Source of the DNA: Echria macrotheca
Taxonomy: Eukaryota > Ascomycota > Sordariomycetes > Sordariales > Schizotheciaceae
Direction: 5' to 3'
DNA length: 64,000 nucleotides
Assembly (NCBI GenBank): GCA_030411725.1
Contig: MU839835.1
Coordinates: forward strand, 1,364,001-1,428,000
This document shows, piece by piece, positions 1 to 11,508 of this stretch. The notes below the pieces were generated by a model. The model ran no database searches. It worked only from the letters and a program-made list of their open reading frames with translations, and was not told the DNA's origin. The position numbers and the translations under genes were made by a program. Position 1 is the stretch's first letter. Every line of letters begins with the position of its first letter.

Positions 1-1584
1 ACGGACAGGCTGGAGACTACCATCGGCACATACTCCCCTTGCCTGCTACATATTGGTATTGATAGTGACCTCAGCGCGCGGAGCATCTGACCATTGTGAA
101 ACATATCATCTTCTGTACTTCGCCGGGGTAAGGTACCGTGCCTCGGACGAAGGACCAAGCGTTGTGTGCTTCTGTTCTAAAATGCAACCCGGCGACGACT
201 TCGTTGCGTGGGCGCCATCGTGATTTCCGCCTCTTCTTCTATATTGTTCCCTCTACGGTGTTGCGGCGTTGGCGTTGTTGGTGTCGTTGAAGTCTTCTCT
301 TCCTCCTGCTGTCCTGGCTATAGCGTTACAGCTGCAGGCTCCGGAAAACCCTCCCTGGGGAGATTGGGACGGGAAAAGGCATTCTGTCGGGATGTGATAT
401 TAGAGGAGGCGGTGCTAGGGGATCCGACATAAGACGGGCTAGCCGCTGCTACACGTAGCGCTGGCGATATAAATCGTATCGCTTTTTGCAAACATGCTCT
501 CCCTCTCTCAAGATTTCATTAACGTCAACAAGGCCCTGAAGACATCTCTACATCGCAGTATCGCAGTCATACATATCGTAAATACCAACCTACCGACCTA
601 TACTACCATGTACACAAGAAAGCAGGTGCACAGCCAACCTTCCTGCATGAATAACTGCTGTATTCTAACATTATCTCAACAGCTCCGCCAGACACCACCA
701 CCACCACCGACCACCACACCACCGTCCGCACCTTTATTCAGCAGGCTCATCAAGCCCTCGCTCACGATATCAACAACTCTACTTACCTACCTACCTACTT
801 ACGATTCAACCGCCGTCGCCATATTCCGTCCGTCAAACCAAACAGACCTATCCCGTAGTTAAGAGACTTACATCAAATAACAAGCCCATAACACATCCAG
901 ACAGAATACAGACCGATACCACCAACTGTGAAACACTAAAGATCTCCGCAGGGAATCTTGTGTGTGTGTGTATCGAGGTAAGAACTAGCCCAGCCCTCGC
1001 TGGGCCAAGTCATCTACCTAAGGTATCTATCTATCTATTCTGTTTTAGACCCTGATTTAACCAGGTTGGCTCCGAATAGCTTCACCCGTTTAACTCAGTT
1101 GGCGGCAGGCAAGTAAAACAAAGAAATATAAAGTGGTGACCGCTACCCGTCGGGGTGCCTGAATCGCCACACGGACATCCTATCACCAAATCTTCCACAG
1201 ACCATTACAGTCACGGCCCTGGCTGGGGATCGTGCTGACATATAACCACACTTGGAATTTTAGGGTGCTGCTGACCTTAAAATTCTGGCAATCCTTTCGG
1301 AGGAAGCCCAGTCGTCACAATTATATCACCATCGTATGACGAACACCAGCATACGCTAGAGCACAAAATATTTGCATGTCCAGACTACCTATCAACCTTG
1401 CCTCCCTCAAAAAAAGAAATGGGTATTCGATGAAATGACCGTTTTGTAAACCCAAACAAAAGGAAGCGGGGAAAAAAAACCTCAAAACAGTTCCTTAGCC
1501 CATAAGAATGCAATGCCCTGTCCAATGTATCCCAACAATGCTTGCTTTCCCGCAAGGCCTGGTCCCTTAGGTTCATCTCAACCG
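1..1584. other. Left-edge intergenic region, no gene supported
   Basis: No reading frame here has a recognisable domain. The longest frames (208-432 and 494-862 on +) are low-complexity, with runs of Thr/Pro and Tyr-Leu-Pro-Thr that come from CTAC/CCTA tetranucleotide tracts near 784-800. There is also a short CTAT tract near 1025-1040. The right part is the 3' flank of the minus-strand gene ending at 1585. Confidence 0.6.
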
Positions 1585-4404
1585 TTACGCCTGCCGACGA
1601 AACAGCCTCTTTGTAGCCCCAACCTTGCCCATCTCTCCAAACTTGCCATCCATCAACGCCTGCGCACCCGACGACGACTCCGACACCTTGCGCTCGCCGC
1701 TCGCTATCCGCACCTTTTCCTTGACGCTCTCCACCCACGCCTTGCTCTCCTCGCTCATCTCAATCTGTTTCGCCCGCGGCCCCGCCATCCCCAGCGAGCT
1801 GTCCTCCTCCGCCCAACTAAGACGCGAGCTGGATCTCGACTGGCCCGAGTCGCCCGACGACGGTTCCGCCTTGGCCATAGTAGCCAACGGCGTCTTGGGC
1901 GGCATTTCGTCCGCCGCTGTGCTCTTTCTACTCTTCCGTACATTCAAGGGGGTGATGGGCGAGCGCGCCTCCTGCGCTGACTGCGGCCGCGGCGGTGTCG
2001 AGGTCGCACGGGTCTTGACGCTCGGAAGATCCTTTATCTCGACCTTGCTCTGACCGGATCGGCGTCCATGATGGCTGGCATACTCCTTCAGATACTCCCC
2101 CAAATCGGCCCAGCCACCGCCGACACGAACCATGACACGCTCACCATGTTCACCAACACACCGGATAAATAGTTTGATGGGCGCTTCGCCATTTGACCTA
2201 GAAAGATGGTACAGCTTGATCTCCTGGTTGCCGTGTTGGTGGCGGCTTCGGTTATTGCGACCGTACGCCGGGGCTAGCGTGAACGAGGGGGTGCCGGCCC
2301 GAGACGAGGTGGAGATCGTCGACAAGCTAGACTGGCTGCGAGGGTAAGGGTCGGGCTTTGGCGGCTTTCGAGTCGGCATGTTGAAGTCAGGAGGGTTCAG
2401 GTTGATGGCAGGTTCCGCCTTCAGCCGGATCTTGGCGGGTACGGACTCCAGAATCTCGCTGATTTGTTGTTGCAGTTGCTCATCCGAATTGGTGGCACCT
2501 GCCTTACTCGGGCTCTCAAAGTCTCTTGACATGTCATCCTCCAAGAATGACGATTTGACCGGGGTCCTCGGACGCGAGTCATCGTCGGGAACCTCGGCCA
2601 CGGTCGGCATATCGTGAAAGCTTACCGACAGCGACCTCGTACTGGACCGGAAGGCTTGTGGAGATCCCTCTAGACTGAGATCGTCGCTGGGAATGAGATG
2701 AAGATCGGAATCCCGTAACCGTGGCAGTTCGGGTGTCCCGTGCTCCAGCTGATCACTGGAGAAGTCCATGAAGCCGCCGCTTTGAAGCCCACGAATGACG
2801 GTGGACGGATTCGACAATTCGCTGTCTCGCCTCGGCCGTGGCAGCGTTGGGAGCTCTGGCTCGGGAACATCTGTTTCGCCGGGCCCTCCAAAGTCAAACT
2901 CGGACTCAGATCGGTGGTCTAACTGATCTTCAGTTTGTGCAGGGTTTGGAACCATGCTTGGCCATTCGTCCACGTCCTCATCCACATCCGGCAGTTCACA
3001 GTTTCCACCAATCGATGTCCCATCGAACGAGGTGGCTTCCTTTTCCCCAACCCCGCCGTTCTCCTTGCTTTCCCGCGTCTCGAGCTCTTCAGGGGGCTCG
3101 ACTTTTATTAGCGGGGTGGGGGATGCCTCCCTGGTGCGGAAGGAGATGTCGAGCGAGGTAAATGTTTCAGTCGGCTCGCTAGGACGGCGCGAGAAATTGC
3201 CGACCGACGGCTCGGATTCCATGGAGTTGGTCTCCGTTCCAGTGGGTGAAACAGCGTCGTCCTCCTGCGCCGGTGGCGCTGGTGGAAGGGAGATGCTGCT
3301 CGTTTTGATATCGTCAGGCACCCCTTCCGCCTGTGGCTGGTTCACTGGCTGAGGGGTCCTTCTTTTCATGATTCGGGCCCAATCGGCCTCTCTGATCTTT
3401 TGCTCACAGGCAACTGTCCACTCCCCATATCGTCGTTCGAGAGCGTCCACGCGATCGATCCAATGCTCGGGCAATGTCTCCTCCGAGCCTTCAAGCATAT
3501 CCAACATCACGTCAAGATTCTGCCCTGATTTAGCGACCTTCCGCTCGAGAATGGACTTCATGATGTCGAACTCTTTGCGGGACAACGTCGAGAAGGATGG
3601 ACTTTCTGGGGACGCATCGTCATTAACTGGTTTGGAGCTCGAATTGATGGCGTTCCAGCCCGATTGAAGGGCGCTCTCGGCATCGGTGATAGATCTCAAA
3701 AAGACGGGGATCTTCTTCAGGACAAGCAGTCGGACAGTCCAGGTATTCATGAGCCTGGTGAGGCGCGAAAGATTCGGTAGTGCTTGCATAAGAGTGGCTG
3801 TAATTAGGGCCGTCAAGTCGTCCATGGTCGCGAAGGCAGCGAGGGACGACATCGGGCGGTTAGTATCCAACATGGGAGAGCCAGGCCGAGAGAGCGGCAT
3901 GATGTGGTTGTGGAGAACCTGGCTCTTAATCTCTTCGACATCAAGATCCTCCATGCCTCTTGATATCTCTTTTATCCGTCCTTCGAATTTGGCGACATCG
4001 GTTGCTAACACGCCGCCATAGTATTTTTCTTCAGGAAATTCGTCGCCGCGTGTTTGTTGCTCGTCATTGGAGTGAAACAGCCGCCGTCGTGCCGGAGTCG
4101 GTGCCTCGAAGCCGGCCGAGCCACCGCCCGACGGCCATGGCCACGCCATCAGCTCCTCGAGCCATTCGTGGATGTTCTTGGATGCGATAGCGGCTCGCAA
4201 GGCAAAAGCCTGCTCGGTCGGAGTAGCCATGTCCATACATTGTTTCAAGGTGCCCATGGGGTTCCGGAACGCCTCGACGGCAGCTCTGGGTGTCAAGTTG
4301 GAGAGGAGGTCGTCGGTGCCGCGTGGGAACGTCGGGGAATCGGCCGTGGGCCGCGTCTGCCGACCGCGCGGCAGGCGGAGCTCGTGCTGGAACGGATCGG
4401 CCAT
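1585..4404 (-). CDS. GAR (Gas2-related) domain protein, Kar9-like microtubule-associated protein
   Basis: A single uninterrupted exon encodes 939 aa. I start at the ATG at 4404; the open frame extends six codons further only to a TTG. The N-terminal third (about residues 10-300) is helical and, from memory, resembles the fungal KAR9 family, including a conserved stretch around LKKIPVFLRSITDAESALQSG. The middle is acidic and Ser/Pro-rich, so probably disordered. About residues 725-780 form a GAR-type module with the hallmark VRVGGGW. GAR domains bind microtubules, and filamentous-fungal Kar9 relatives guide microtubule plus ends to the cortex, so a role in polarity or spindle positioning is an inference. 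The last 150 residues are basic and Ser/Thr-rich with several S/T-P sites, possible kinase targets. The GAR module is the more certain assignment; the Kar9 relation rests on remembered family features. Confidence 0.78.
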   Translation of the reverse strand: MADPFQHELRLPRGRQTRPTADSPTFPRGTDDLLSNLTPRAAVEAFRNPMGTLKQCMDMATPTEQAFALRAAIASKNIHEWLEELMAWPWPSGGGSAGFEAPTPARRRLFHSNDEQQTRGDEFPEEKYYGGVLATDVAKFEGRIKEISRGMEDLDVEEIKSQVLHNHIMPLSRPGSPMLDTNRPMSSLAAFATMDDLTALITATLMQALPNLSRLTRLMNTWTVRLLVLKKIPVFLRSITDAESALQSGWNAINSSSKPVNDDASPESPSFSTLSRKEFDIMKSILERKVAKSGQNLDVMLDMLEGSEETLPEHWIDRVDALERRYGEWTVACEQKIREADWARIMKRRTPQPVNQPQAEGVPDDIKTSSISLPPAPPAQEDDAVSPTGTETNSMESEPSVGNFSRRPSEPTETFTSLDISFRTREASPTPLIKVEPPEELETRESKENGGVGEKEATSFDGTSIGGNCELPDVDEDVDEWPSMVPNPAQTEDQLDHRSESEFDFGGPGETDVPEPELPTLPRPRRDSELSNPSTVIRGLQSGGFMDFSSDQLEHGTPELPRLRDSDLHLIPSDDLSLEGSPQAFRSSTRSLSVSFHDMPTVAEVPDDDSRPRTPVKSSFLEDDMSRDFESPSKAGATNSDEQLQQQISEILESVPAKIRLKAEPAINLNPPDFNMPTRKPPKPDPYPRSQSSLSTISTSSRAGTPSFTLAPAYGRNNRSRHQHGNQEIKLYHLSRSNGEAPIKLFIRCVGEHGERVMVRVGGGWADLGEYLKEYASHHGRRSGQSKVEIKDLPSVKTRATSTPPRPQSAQEARSPITPLNVRKSRKSTAADEMPPKTPLATMAKAEPSSGDSGQSRSSSRLSWAEEDSSLGMAGPRAKQIEMSEESKAWVESVKEKVRIASGERKVSESSSGAQALMDGKFGEMGKVGATKRLFRRQA

Positions 4405-5503
4405 GGTGTATGAAGACAGCAATCGCTTCGGCGGCAGTCAGGAGTCGGTGAGATCAATGGAGCGCGACATAGTGGCCATGCCTACGAGCCCGACGCGATT
4501 GGAAAGCTGGGAAGCTGGACGGCCATGGCAATGACGAAGGTGCGTTTGTGGCGATGACGGAGCTCTGATTCGCTGGCTCCGAGACCGCTTTTCCGGTGTT
4601 TGATCGGGTTCCCCGCCCCTTTATTCCGAAGGCCAACGCAGCTGGATGAGGTGGACAAGTAGGGCGTGCGTTGCAAGTGTCTTGGTTCTCGGGTAGTGGC
4701 AGCAGCTCGGATGGAGAGAGTCGGCGCGCGTGGCGGGTTGCAGCAGGTGAGGTGGAGCACAGCTTTAAGAGGATATTGGAGACAAAAAAGAGCGACGTGA
4801 TGTGAAACGGCGGATAAAAAGAACGAGGAGGCGCGATGCGGCGCACGACACGACGGGACAAGCACGCGAAGTCGGGCTTTTGGGTGGATGCGCACGCACC
4901 GGCAGAGTCAGAAATAAAATATAAAATGGCGATTTTGGAGATTTTGGTGCCGGACGAAGCAGGCGCCGCCGCCAATCGACTTTCTCACCAACGCCAAATT
5001 GCACGGGCCCAGTTCTTCTTGGCCACCGCGGCGCGTGCAGCTGCATGGAAGACGTGTCGCACGGACAAATCTGCAATCTCTCTGGCCCGCTAACAGAGTC
5101 TCCATCGCTTACGCCATTTCTCTGCAGACACCCAAGTGTCTCTGTTAGGATCCACCAGCCCCGTCGATCGCACATCTTGGTCAAGGGCAGGGATCCGGAA
5201 AGCCTTCTCGCCTTGCCAAATCCGGACATTGAACAAAACAAACTGGACAGACAACCAACGACAACGAGGACAAAATTTGTGACATCCAACTGTGTTCATT
5301 AGCTATTCACCGACATCGATCAAGGCATAACCCGCTACTTTTGAATCCAAACCCAATCGCTCGGTCTCTCTCTATTGGACTCCTGCTTCCATTCCCATTC
5401 GCCGCAAATAACTGTTCCGATTGTCGGAAACTGGTTCCACCAACCCCAATACCAACCGTTCACGTCATTACCTTGTTATCCTGCTGCAGACCTCGTAGAT
5501 GCA
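4405..5503. other. Intergenic region upstream of the GAR-domain gene
   Basis: This holds the promoter and leader of the minus-strand gene starting at 4404 and the 3' flank of the minus-strand transcription factor ending at 5504. The overlapping frames around 4454-5289 on both strands have no domain features and look like chance frames. Confidence 0.55.
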
Positions 5504-8122
5504 TCACACGCTGGTCGGCTCCTTCAGCATATTCATCCAGTCTCCTGCTTCTTCGGGAATCGATTCCAGACATGGCTCGTAAGACGGCTCGATTTGCTCA
5601 AGCATACCCTGGACCTCGCCAGCGCCTTCGTAGCCAAAGTCGACAAAGTCGGTAATGTCGAAATTCTGATTCCCAGTGGTCTGCCAATCCATCGTGTTAT
5701 TGTCCTCATATACCCGCGCATCCATGCCGAAATCGTGGCTAGCCAGCGCCTCCGAGTGGTCAGATGCATCCCCGCAGGAATCATCGTCCGAAGCTGGCGG
5801 CGAGTGTTGGATCCCCCCCTGCCCACCGAGCGTCAACGCCGATAACGACATGTCCGTTTGACGTTTCGCTGCGAACGGAGGGTACTCCGGTGGTGGCGTC
5901 ATAGCGGGCTCGCCCATGGCTGGCCCCGTCGGCGGGCCGTTGAAAAGAGGGCCACCGGACTGGTCCAGGTTGGGAATCTTGATGCCGAATCTCTGAAGCA
6001 TCATGGCGATAACACGTGTCGCGTAATCAGCCACCGGATAGGCATCTCTTAGCTGGTTCAGCACCATCATGCACACCTGGAAGCATTCGAGCGCCGTCTT
6101 ATCCGGTGTCTTGTGCGCCGTCGGAAGCTCGAGCAGGTGGATCAGAGTGGCCGGCATCGTCACCGTGACGCCGACTGTTGGAAGCCGCCGCACCATGTTG
6201 TGTTGGAGCAGTCGCCCGGCAATATGTACCGTGGCCCGTGATGACGCCTTCAGGCGTGACCGTGCGAATGCCTCGATCTCCCGCGCCTTGGTCGTGTCGT
6301 GGCCGACGCTGAAGTGAGGGCGGAATAGCGCAGATACGGCAGCGTGGTAAAGCATGTTGAGCAAACTCCGGTGTAAAGTCACCGGCTCGAGCCCATTCGC
6401 AACGTCTTCACCCTCGGTCTCGCGATATATGCAGGACTCGGGCAGCGAATCCTTCCATTCCCTAAGCTCAGCGTCGACGCGGAGCACATCGTCCCAGTTA
6501 CCCAGCGTCTTCTTGGGCAGCATCATGTACGGGCTGTTCGCGGGTTGGCCGCCTGTGTCGCCAGGCGACAAGACGCGATATTGCGTCTGGAGCAGGTGGC
6601 TGATGACGACCGTGAGTTTGGCCTGCTCGATGCACATCAGAGCCAGCTGCCTCTGCATCCCTATGCTGTGCGCAAAGACACACTGGGGACTCAGGTTGCC
6701 ATCCGGCAAGGGCCGGAAGCAGAAATCATCCTCGACCAACATGGGCACGTCAAAATCTTGGTTATCGATGCGGGGCGGACGGCGAACCCCAAGGGCGATC
6801 AGACGGTCTCGCACGAAACATGACCACCAAAGCCGCTTCCACATGTGTCGCCTCGATTCCGAGAGCATGGAATTCCGGTTGGGGTCATGATTCAGGCCGA
6901 CTGTACGGGCTAGCGAAACGGCGATTCCCATCCAGTGCCATGTATCTTTCTGGTCATCGGGCGTCTCGTACCAGTATGTCATTAGGAGCAGCGCCTGGAT
7001 GACCGTGATCTTGTTGGTCTCCAAGTCGAGGTCATAGAGTTTCTGCAGCATGTTAGCTGCCTGTCGCGTTTAGACATCATGATACCCACTCTTGCTCGGA
7101 AGAAAAGCGTCTTCCGGGCCTCCCTCCTCGACCCAAGACCACCTTGTTGAAGCAATTCCGGGCTAACAAAAGCGGCGCCAGCAAACATGATGGCTTGGAA
7201 CAAAAAGAGGCTTATGGACCCATTGTTTTCACTCATGGACTCGAGGAACCGGTGCAAGTCGACTGCCGGCAAGAAAGGGTAGACATATTCGACATATGAC
7301 TGCAGTAGGGCGTTCCGCAAGGGTTCGTCGGGAATCGTCAGAGCACCTTTGCTCTGCAGGTACGCGATATCCTCGGCGGGGATCCTATCGGGAATCGGTC
7401 TGATGAAGCCGGGCAGCTGCACCATCGGCTTCTCGAGAGGAGGTGTGGCCGCCGGCGCTGCAGCATTCGACCAGGCTCCCGGTATTGGGATACCGCCGAA
7501 TTGAAACTGGGCTGGTGGCTCCCGAAGAGAGTTTGGAATGCTCAACGGCGCTAACGGTTGGGGAACTGCAAAACCAGTTAGCCGTCTTGGTCACCTCGAG
7601 AGCGCCGCATGCGCGGCTGGTTCACGGCTAACATAACGGGTGAGCACGATAGCTCTGTTGGGGGCCGCAGTGTCCCATGCCCGTTCCAGGCAGACCTGCC
7701 GGCATATGACCGGCATGACCAGCAATGCCTTGAGGAGGAACTCCATTTGGAACAACCGCCGATAGATGCGGCGGTAGCATATTCTTCCTAGGGGAGCGAA
7801 TGCCTGCATCAGTACTGACACCGGACGTGCCGGAGGAGCTGACTCACTTGCGACGCCGACTCTCTTGGACAAAACACTTAACGCCGTCATATTCGCAAGT
7901 GGTGCAGGGCATGCGATCGACAACATTACACCTGACCTTGCGACTTCGACAGTTGGAGCAAGCCCTGGCCGCTCGCCTTTTGGTAGTCTTTTGGGTCGCT
8001 GGCTTGCTCGAGTCCTGTGGACTCTGACTGGCTGCCTCATCGGGCGTCGATGATACAGTCGAGCGGGCTCCGGGTGAAGGAGCATTGGGGGAAAAGTCCG
8101 CATCTGTCGTGAGAGCGTCCAT
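5504..8122 (-). CDS. Zn2Cys6 transcription factor with fungal-specific middle domain
   Basis: Probably four exons: 8122-7848, 7787-7648, 7565-7090 and 7042-5504, giving 809 aa. Exon 1 encodes a binuclear zinc cluster with spacing C-x2-C-x6-C-x5-C-x2-C-x6-C, beginning ACSNCRSRKVRC and followed by a basic RRRK stretch. Exons 3-4 encode the Fungal_trans regulatory domain (YVEYVYPFLPAVDLHRFL, then LLLMTYWYETPDDQKDTWHW and HMWKRLWWSCFVRDR). This layout is typical of nuclear regulators of the Ctf1/FarA/AmdR type that control lipid or amide use; the exact target is unknown. The junction 7090/7042 is firm (branch CTAAC, acceptor CTGCAG) and joins FFRAR to KLYDLDL. The donor of exon 2 is uncertain: GTGCTC at 7647 closes the frame, but GTCTGC further upstream would too. 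The nominal start at 8128 is GTG, so the ATG at 8122 is used. Confidence 0.78.
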
Positions 8123-9860
8123 GGTCACAAGCTCACGTGCTCCTGTCCGTCAGAAGCATGTGAAGAAGGCCGTCACGGTGCTGTGAGATGAAGGGCGAAG
8201 TTGGACGCCGGTTTGTTTGTGTGGAGGATGTCAAAACCTCAACAGCATGGGAGCAGCGTAGAGCTTGTAGAGCTCGGAGACGACATACGCAAGGCTGAGG
8301 TCGGAAAGGGGAACACGAAGAAAGACACATGGTGGGCAGAGTGGGGAGGCGAATCTTTTATTCCCCATGGCGGACGACGAAGAAGGGGCAGACCAGCAAG
8401 GTCCACGATGGCGGTACGTACCTGGCTTCCCCAGGATAGGTACCAGATCGAGACAGGGACAGGTCGAGCGCGCGCCGCAGAGAGCCACTCGTCATCATCG
8501 GCGATTGGATTTGACTCCCGATTTTTTATTTTCGCTGTCCATGTATCCGTAGATTGAGGCCATACCTTACCAGACCATCCGCAGGGCCAGCATAGGTATT
8601 GTATTGTACCTAAGCAGCAGCACAGCTCAAACATCGCAAGCGCGTGAAGCCGTTGGGACCTTTCGTCGACGGCGATGGCGAGACTCACATGTCATCGAAG
8701 CACATCATCAACGCTCGGTGGGCTCGGCTGCGTCTCGCTGCGGGTATTGGCTGGATTGAGCCCTTCACCCGACCCCGGCTTGATGGGGCCGGCCAAGATA
8801 GCGCCACCCCTGTCCTCCACCAAAACTCCAACATCATTTCACCAAGCCCCGCCCCCTCAGAAAATCCAGGAAAGCCCTCTTGACCTGCAAAGCATGGCGG
8901 CCAATCACAGAAACATCAGCGCCGTCGGCCACGTGCCATGCCCGACCGCAGCCTCCGTCCGACTGGAGACGGGGGTGGCCAACAAGAAGGCGATAGCTCC
9001 GAGACGTAGGCGGATGCGATCAGGTAGGGTCAGGCGGCCAGCCAAACTCCATTATCTATGGAGTTCCGACGCCCCCGGAAACATCCACGGCAGATCCACG
9101 ATAGAATACCAGATAGGCACAAGTTGGAGCGCGCGCGCAGGAGCACACTGCGAGATCGCTTAAACAGGATCCTGTTGTCCATGCTGGGAAGCCGAAGCGG
9201 TCGAGACCAATGGCGAATATCGGGACGGGTCCATTTGTCCGAAGCAGCGAAACGCGAAACGGCAGCCGCACCGCGCCCTTCCCCGGCCGGGGTTGTCTCC
9301 GCAGCGTTCCATCCGCCAAAGAAAAGTCGGCGAGACTCGGGGCCATGCTCGCATGGACGACTTTTGTTGGAAACATGAGCACGTGCTTCTCCCAAAACTC
9401 TCAGGTTTCTTGAGTGGTTCCAGGTTGACAAGGCTACTCGAGTCAGTTGCTCGTCCCATGGATCCGCTGCGCCGTTTCACTCTTCCGGGCCTGCCTTGAT
9501 GCCTACCTAGGTACGATTGTTCATGGACGAAACGAAACAGAGGACAGAGACAAAGGTAAACCAGGTTTCCCTTCTCCTTTCTCTATCTCTCACTGCCGGA
9601 CCAGGACCTGCTGCCATCGCTTCGATCGCAGCCGATTTATTCTCGATGACGATGCAGGCACGGCCGAGACGGGTTTGGAACGAGTGAAAAAATGCGGACA
9701 AGGCGGGGTGATTTCGCAACCTGGATTTCGACCGCAGCGGAGCCCCGCGCCCCGCCGATGGCCCGTCCACGGTCCGCGCACCAACGAACCCCGGGGCAAA
9801 AACCACGCCGAAATCTCTTCCGTGTAAACGACCCCGGATTCGCTTGCATGTTCATCAATG

Positions 9861-9887
9861 AGGGGAGGGGAGGGGAGGGGAGGGGGG
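9861..9887 (+). repeat. (AGGGG)5 G-rich tandem repeat, G-quadruplex candidate
   Basis: Five consecutive AGGGG units followed by two more G. With at least four runs of four G separated by single A, the plus strand fits the usual G-quadruplex pattern with very short loops. It lies in intergenic DNA about 1.7 kb upstream of the zinc-cluster gene. Confidence 0.85.
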
Positions 9888-11386
9888 CGTGCTGTATTCT
9901 TCCCCAGGTTTGTTCTGTCTGTACGTGATCGCCGGGGACGCCTGTCGGAAGGTGAACTGGACGCCATGGCCTGACCATCATGTCTTGACACTATAATCAC
10001 CCAATGAGAAGCATTTGATGTCGTAAGTCGGTGTGGCAGAGCAGGATGTTTCTCTCGGTGAGAGAACCGGGATGGGAATACTAAAATCTGGTAAAATGTC
10101 CGCCCCTCTCTCTCTCTCGACCAAGTGCCAAGGCTTGGATTCTTGGAAAGGGTCTTGATGAGTAATGGACTTAGTATGAGTGACGATTTATTTACCAAGA
10201 ACGGCCCCCCTTGTGGTGGTTGCCAGTTGGTGTGGTCCCAAACGGTGGAGGTGCTTCCCCGGTTCCGCGCCGCAACATGGGGTCCCGAAAAGCTGGGGTT
10301 GAGGCGGGTTTGTGGTTCGGCATTTACTTTCTGTGGAAAGGGACTGAGTTGTGGTTCGAGAAGTCGAGATGCTAATGACGGCAACTTCCATCACCGGATG
10401 ACAAAGTGTGTAGGGTATGTACGGGATGAGCTCCGAATTTTTTCGAGACGTCTAGCGTTAAGCTTGGCGGTAACGTTCCGCTGTTTGGGAAATGGTCTAA
10501 GTCCAAACACGGCTAGAATCGGTATGCTTCTTCAGCGACGCCTCTTTAATGTGGTGTTGGACCTGTCGTGTAACAGACACTTGCATCCTCTCCAACGGCG
10601 CGTTGGGGCTGTCATGGATTACGTAAACTTACACCTCTGGAGACGATGTCGGTGACAGGTCACATCCCACAGCATCGCCTCTTCCGGAGAGTTTCGTATA
10701 TACTTGCTTCTTTTTTAGATTACCTGAGCAGTGGTTATGTCGGAGGACATGTTGATGAGAAAGACTGAGCTGGTGTGCTCTGGTAATCCGAATTCCTGCT
10801 TCGGGTCTCAAATTCGCTACAGAGAGATACGGCGATGGGAATAACCCCTTTCCAGCCACAGCTCGAGATCTATCAAAGAAGGAATCTGTGCTCACTGAAC
10901 AGCTCAATACGAAGGTAATTCTGTTGCCCAGGATATACTTCATATTCTCGAAAAAAGTCAAGATCGAGCCACCTTCACCATCGTCAAGCAGCTGCCGGTT
11001 GACATGTATCAACCCTGTGTACTAGGCAAGACGAAAACGTCCAGGTGCTAAGACACCCACGAAGTATGGACCTAGGCACAAGTCGGTCGTAGACCGAGCT
11101 AGTTTCTCAACCCTCACGGTCGCGACTTTGAAGATTTTCCCGGGAAGTGCTCTTGGACAAAAAGAGTGTGCAACATCGGACCCTCGAGCACCTACTCTAA
11201 AAACATCTAAAACCCCTTCCCCACGAACGAGAACAAATTCCTTCGGCTGCACTGGTTGAACAAATCGAGTCTATCAGTTTTGCAAAGACCATACCCACCT
11301 GCTTGCTCCCGACACAAATACACACCACAATATCCTACCCACCCCTTCAACTAGCATTCCATTCAAATCCAAGAAGAAAAAAGATC

Positions 11387-11393
11387 AAAAAAA
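11387..11393 (-). terminator. RNA polymerase III terminator of the tRNA-Lys gene
   Basis: A run of seven T on the minus strand lies about 28 nt beyond the 3' end of the tRNA. A second T6 run follows close behind. Oligo-T is the standard Pol III stop signal. Confidence 0.7.
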
Positions 11394-11421
11394 TAATCAA
11401 ACTTCGCAAGCCGGGAATTGA

Positions 11422-11508
11422 GCCCGACGTGGGGGTCGAACCCACAACCTTGAGATGACATAAGTCCTCTTTAAGAGTCTCACGCTCTACCGATTGAGCT
11501 AGCCGGGC
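11422..11508 (-). tRNA. tRNA-Lys(CTT) with an anticodon-loop intron
   Basis: The minus strand folds as a complete tRNA. The acceptor stem is GCCCGGC paired with GTCGGGC, the D-arm has GCTC/GAGC, the anticodon stem is TGAGA/TCTCA, and the T-arm is GTGGG-TTCGACC-CCCAC. The anticodon loop reads CTCTTA, giving CTT (lysine). About 14-15 extra bases directly 3' of the anticodon are a canonical position-37/38 intron, so the mature tRNA is about 73 nt before CCA addition. The internal B box GGTTCGACC is intact and an oligo-T terminator follows at 11387-11393. Confidence 0.95.

Larger units (their letters stand above)
8123..11421. other. Intergenic region, no protein gene supported
   Basis: About 3.3 kb lies between the zinc-cluster gene and the tRNA gene. 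Frames at 9590-10384 (-), 10125-10655 (+) and 11022-11252 (-) show no recognisable domain, and the strong ones overlap on opposite strands. The region contains a G-rich repeat at 9861-9887 (listed separately). The part next to 8122 is presumably the promoter and leader of the transcription factor. Confidence 0.5.

Noticed and set aside
9590..10655. Frames of 264 codons (-) and 176 codons (+)
   Set aside because: They overlap each other on opposite strands. The protein sequences are Ser/Arg/Pro-rich without domain features, and the minus frame runs through the AGGGG repeat.
11022..11252. 76-codon minus-strand frame with a protein-like look
   Set aside because: Its codon use is unlike the neighbouring genes, it matches no family I know, and a frame this long is common by chance.
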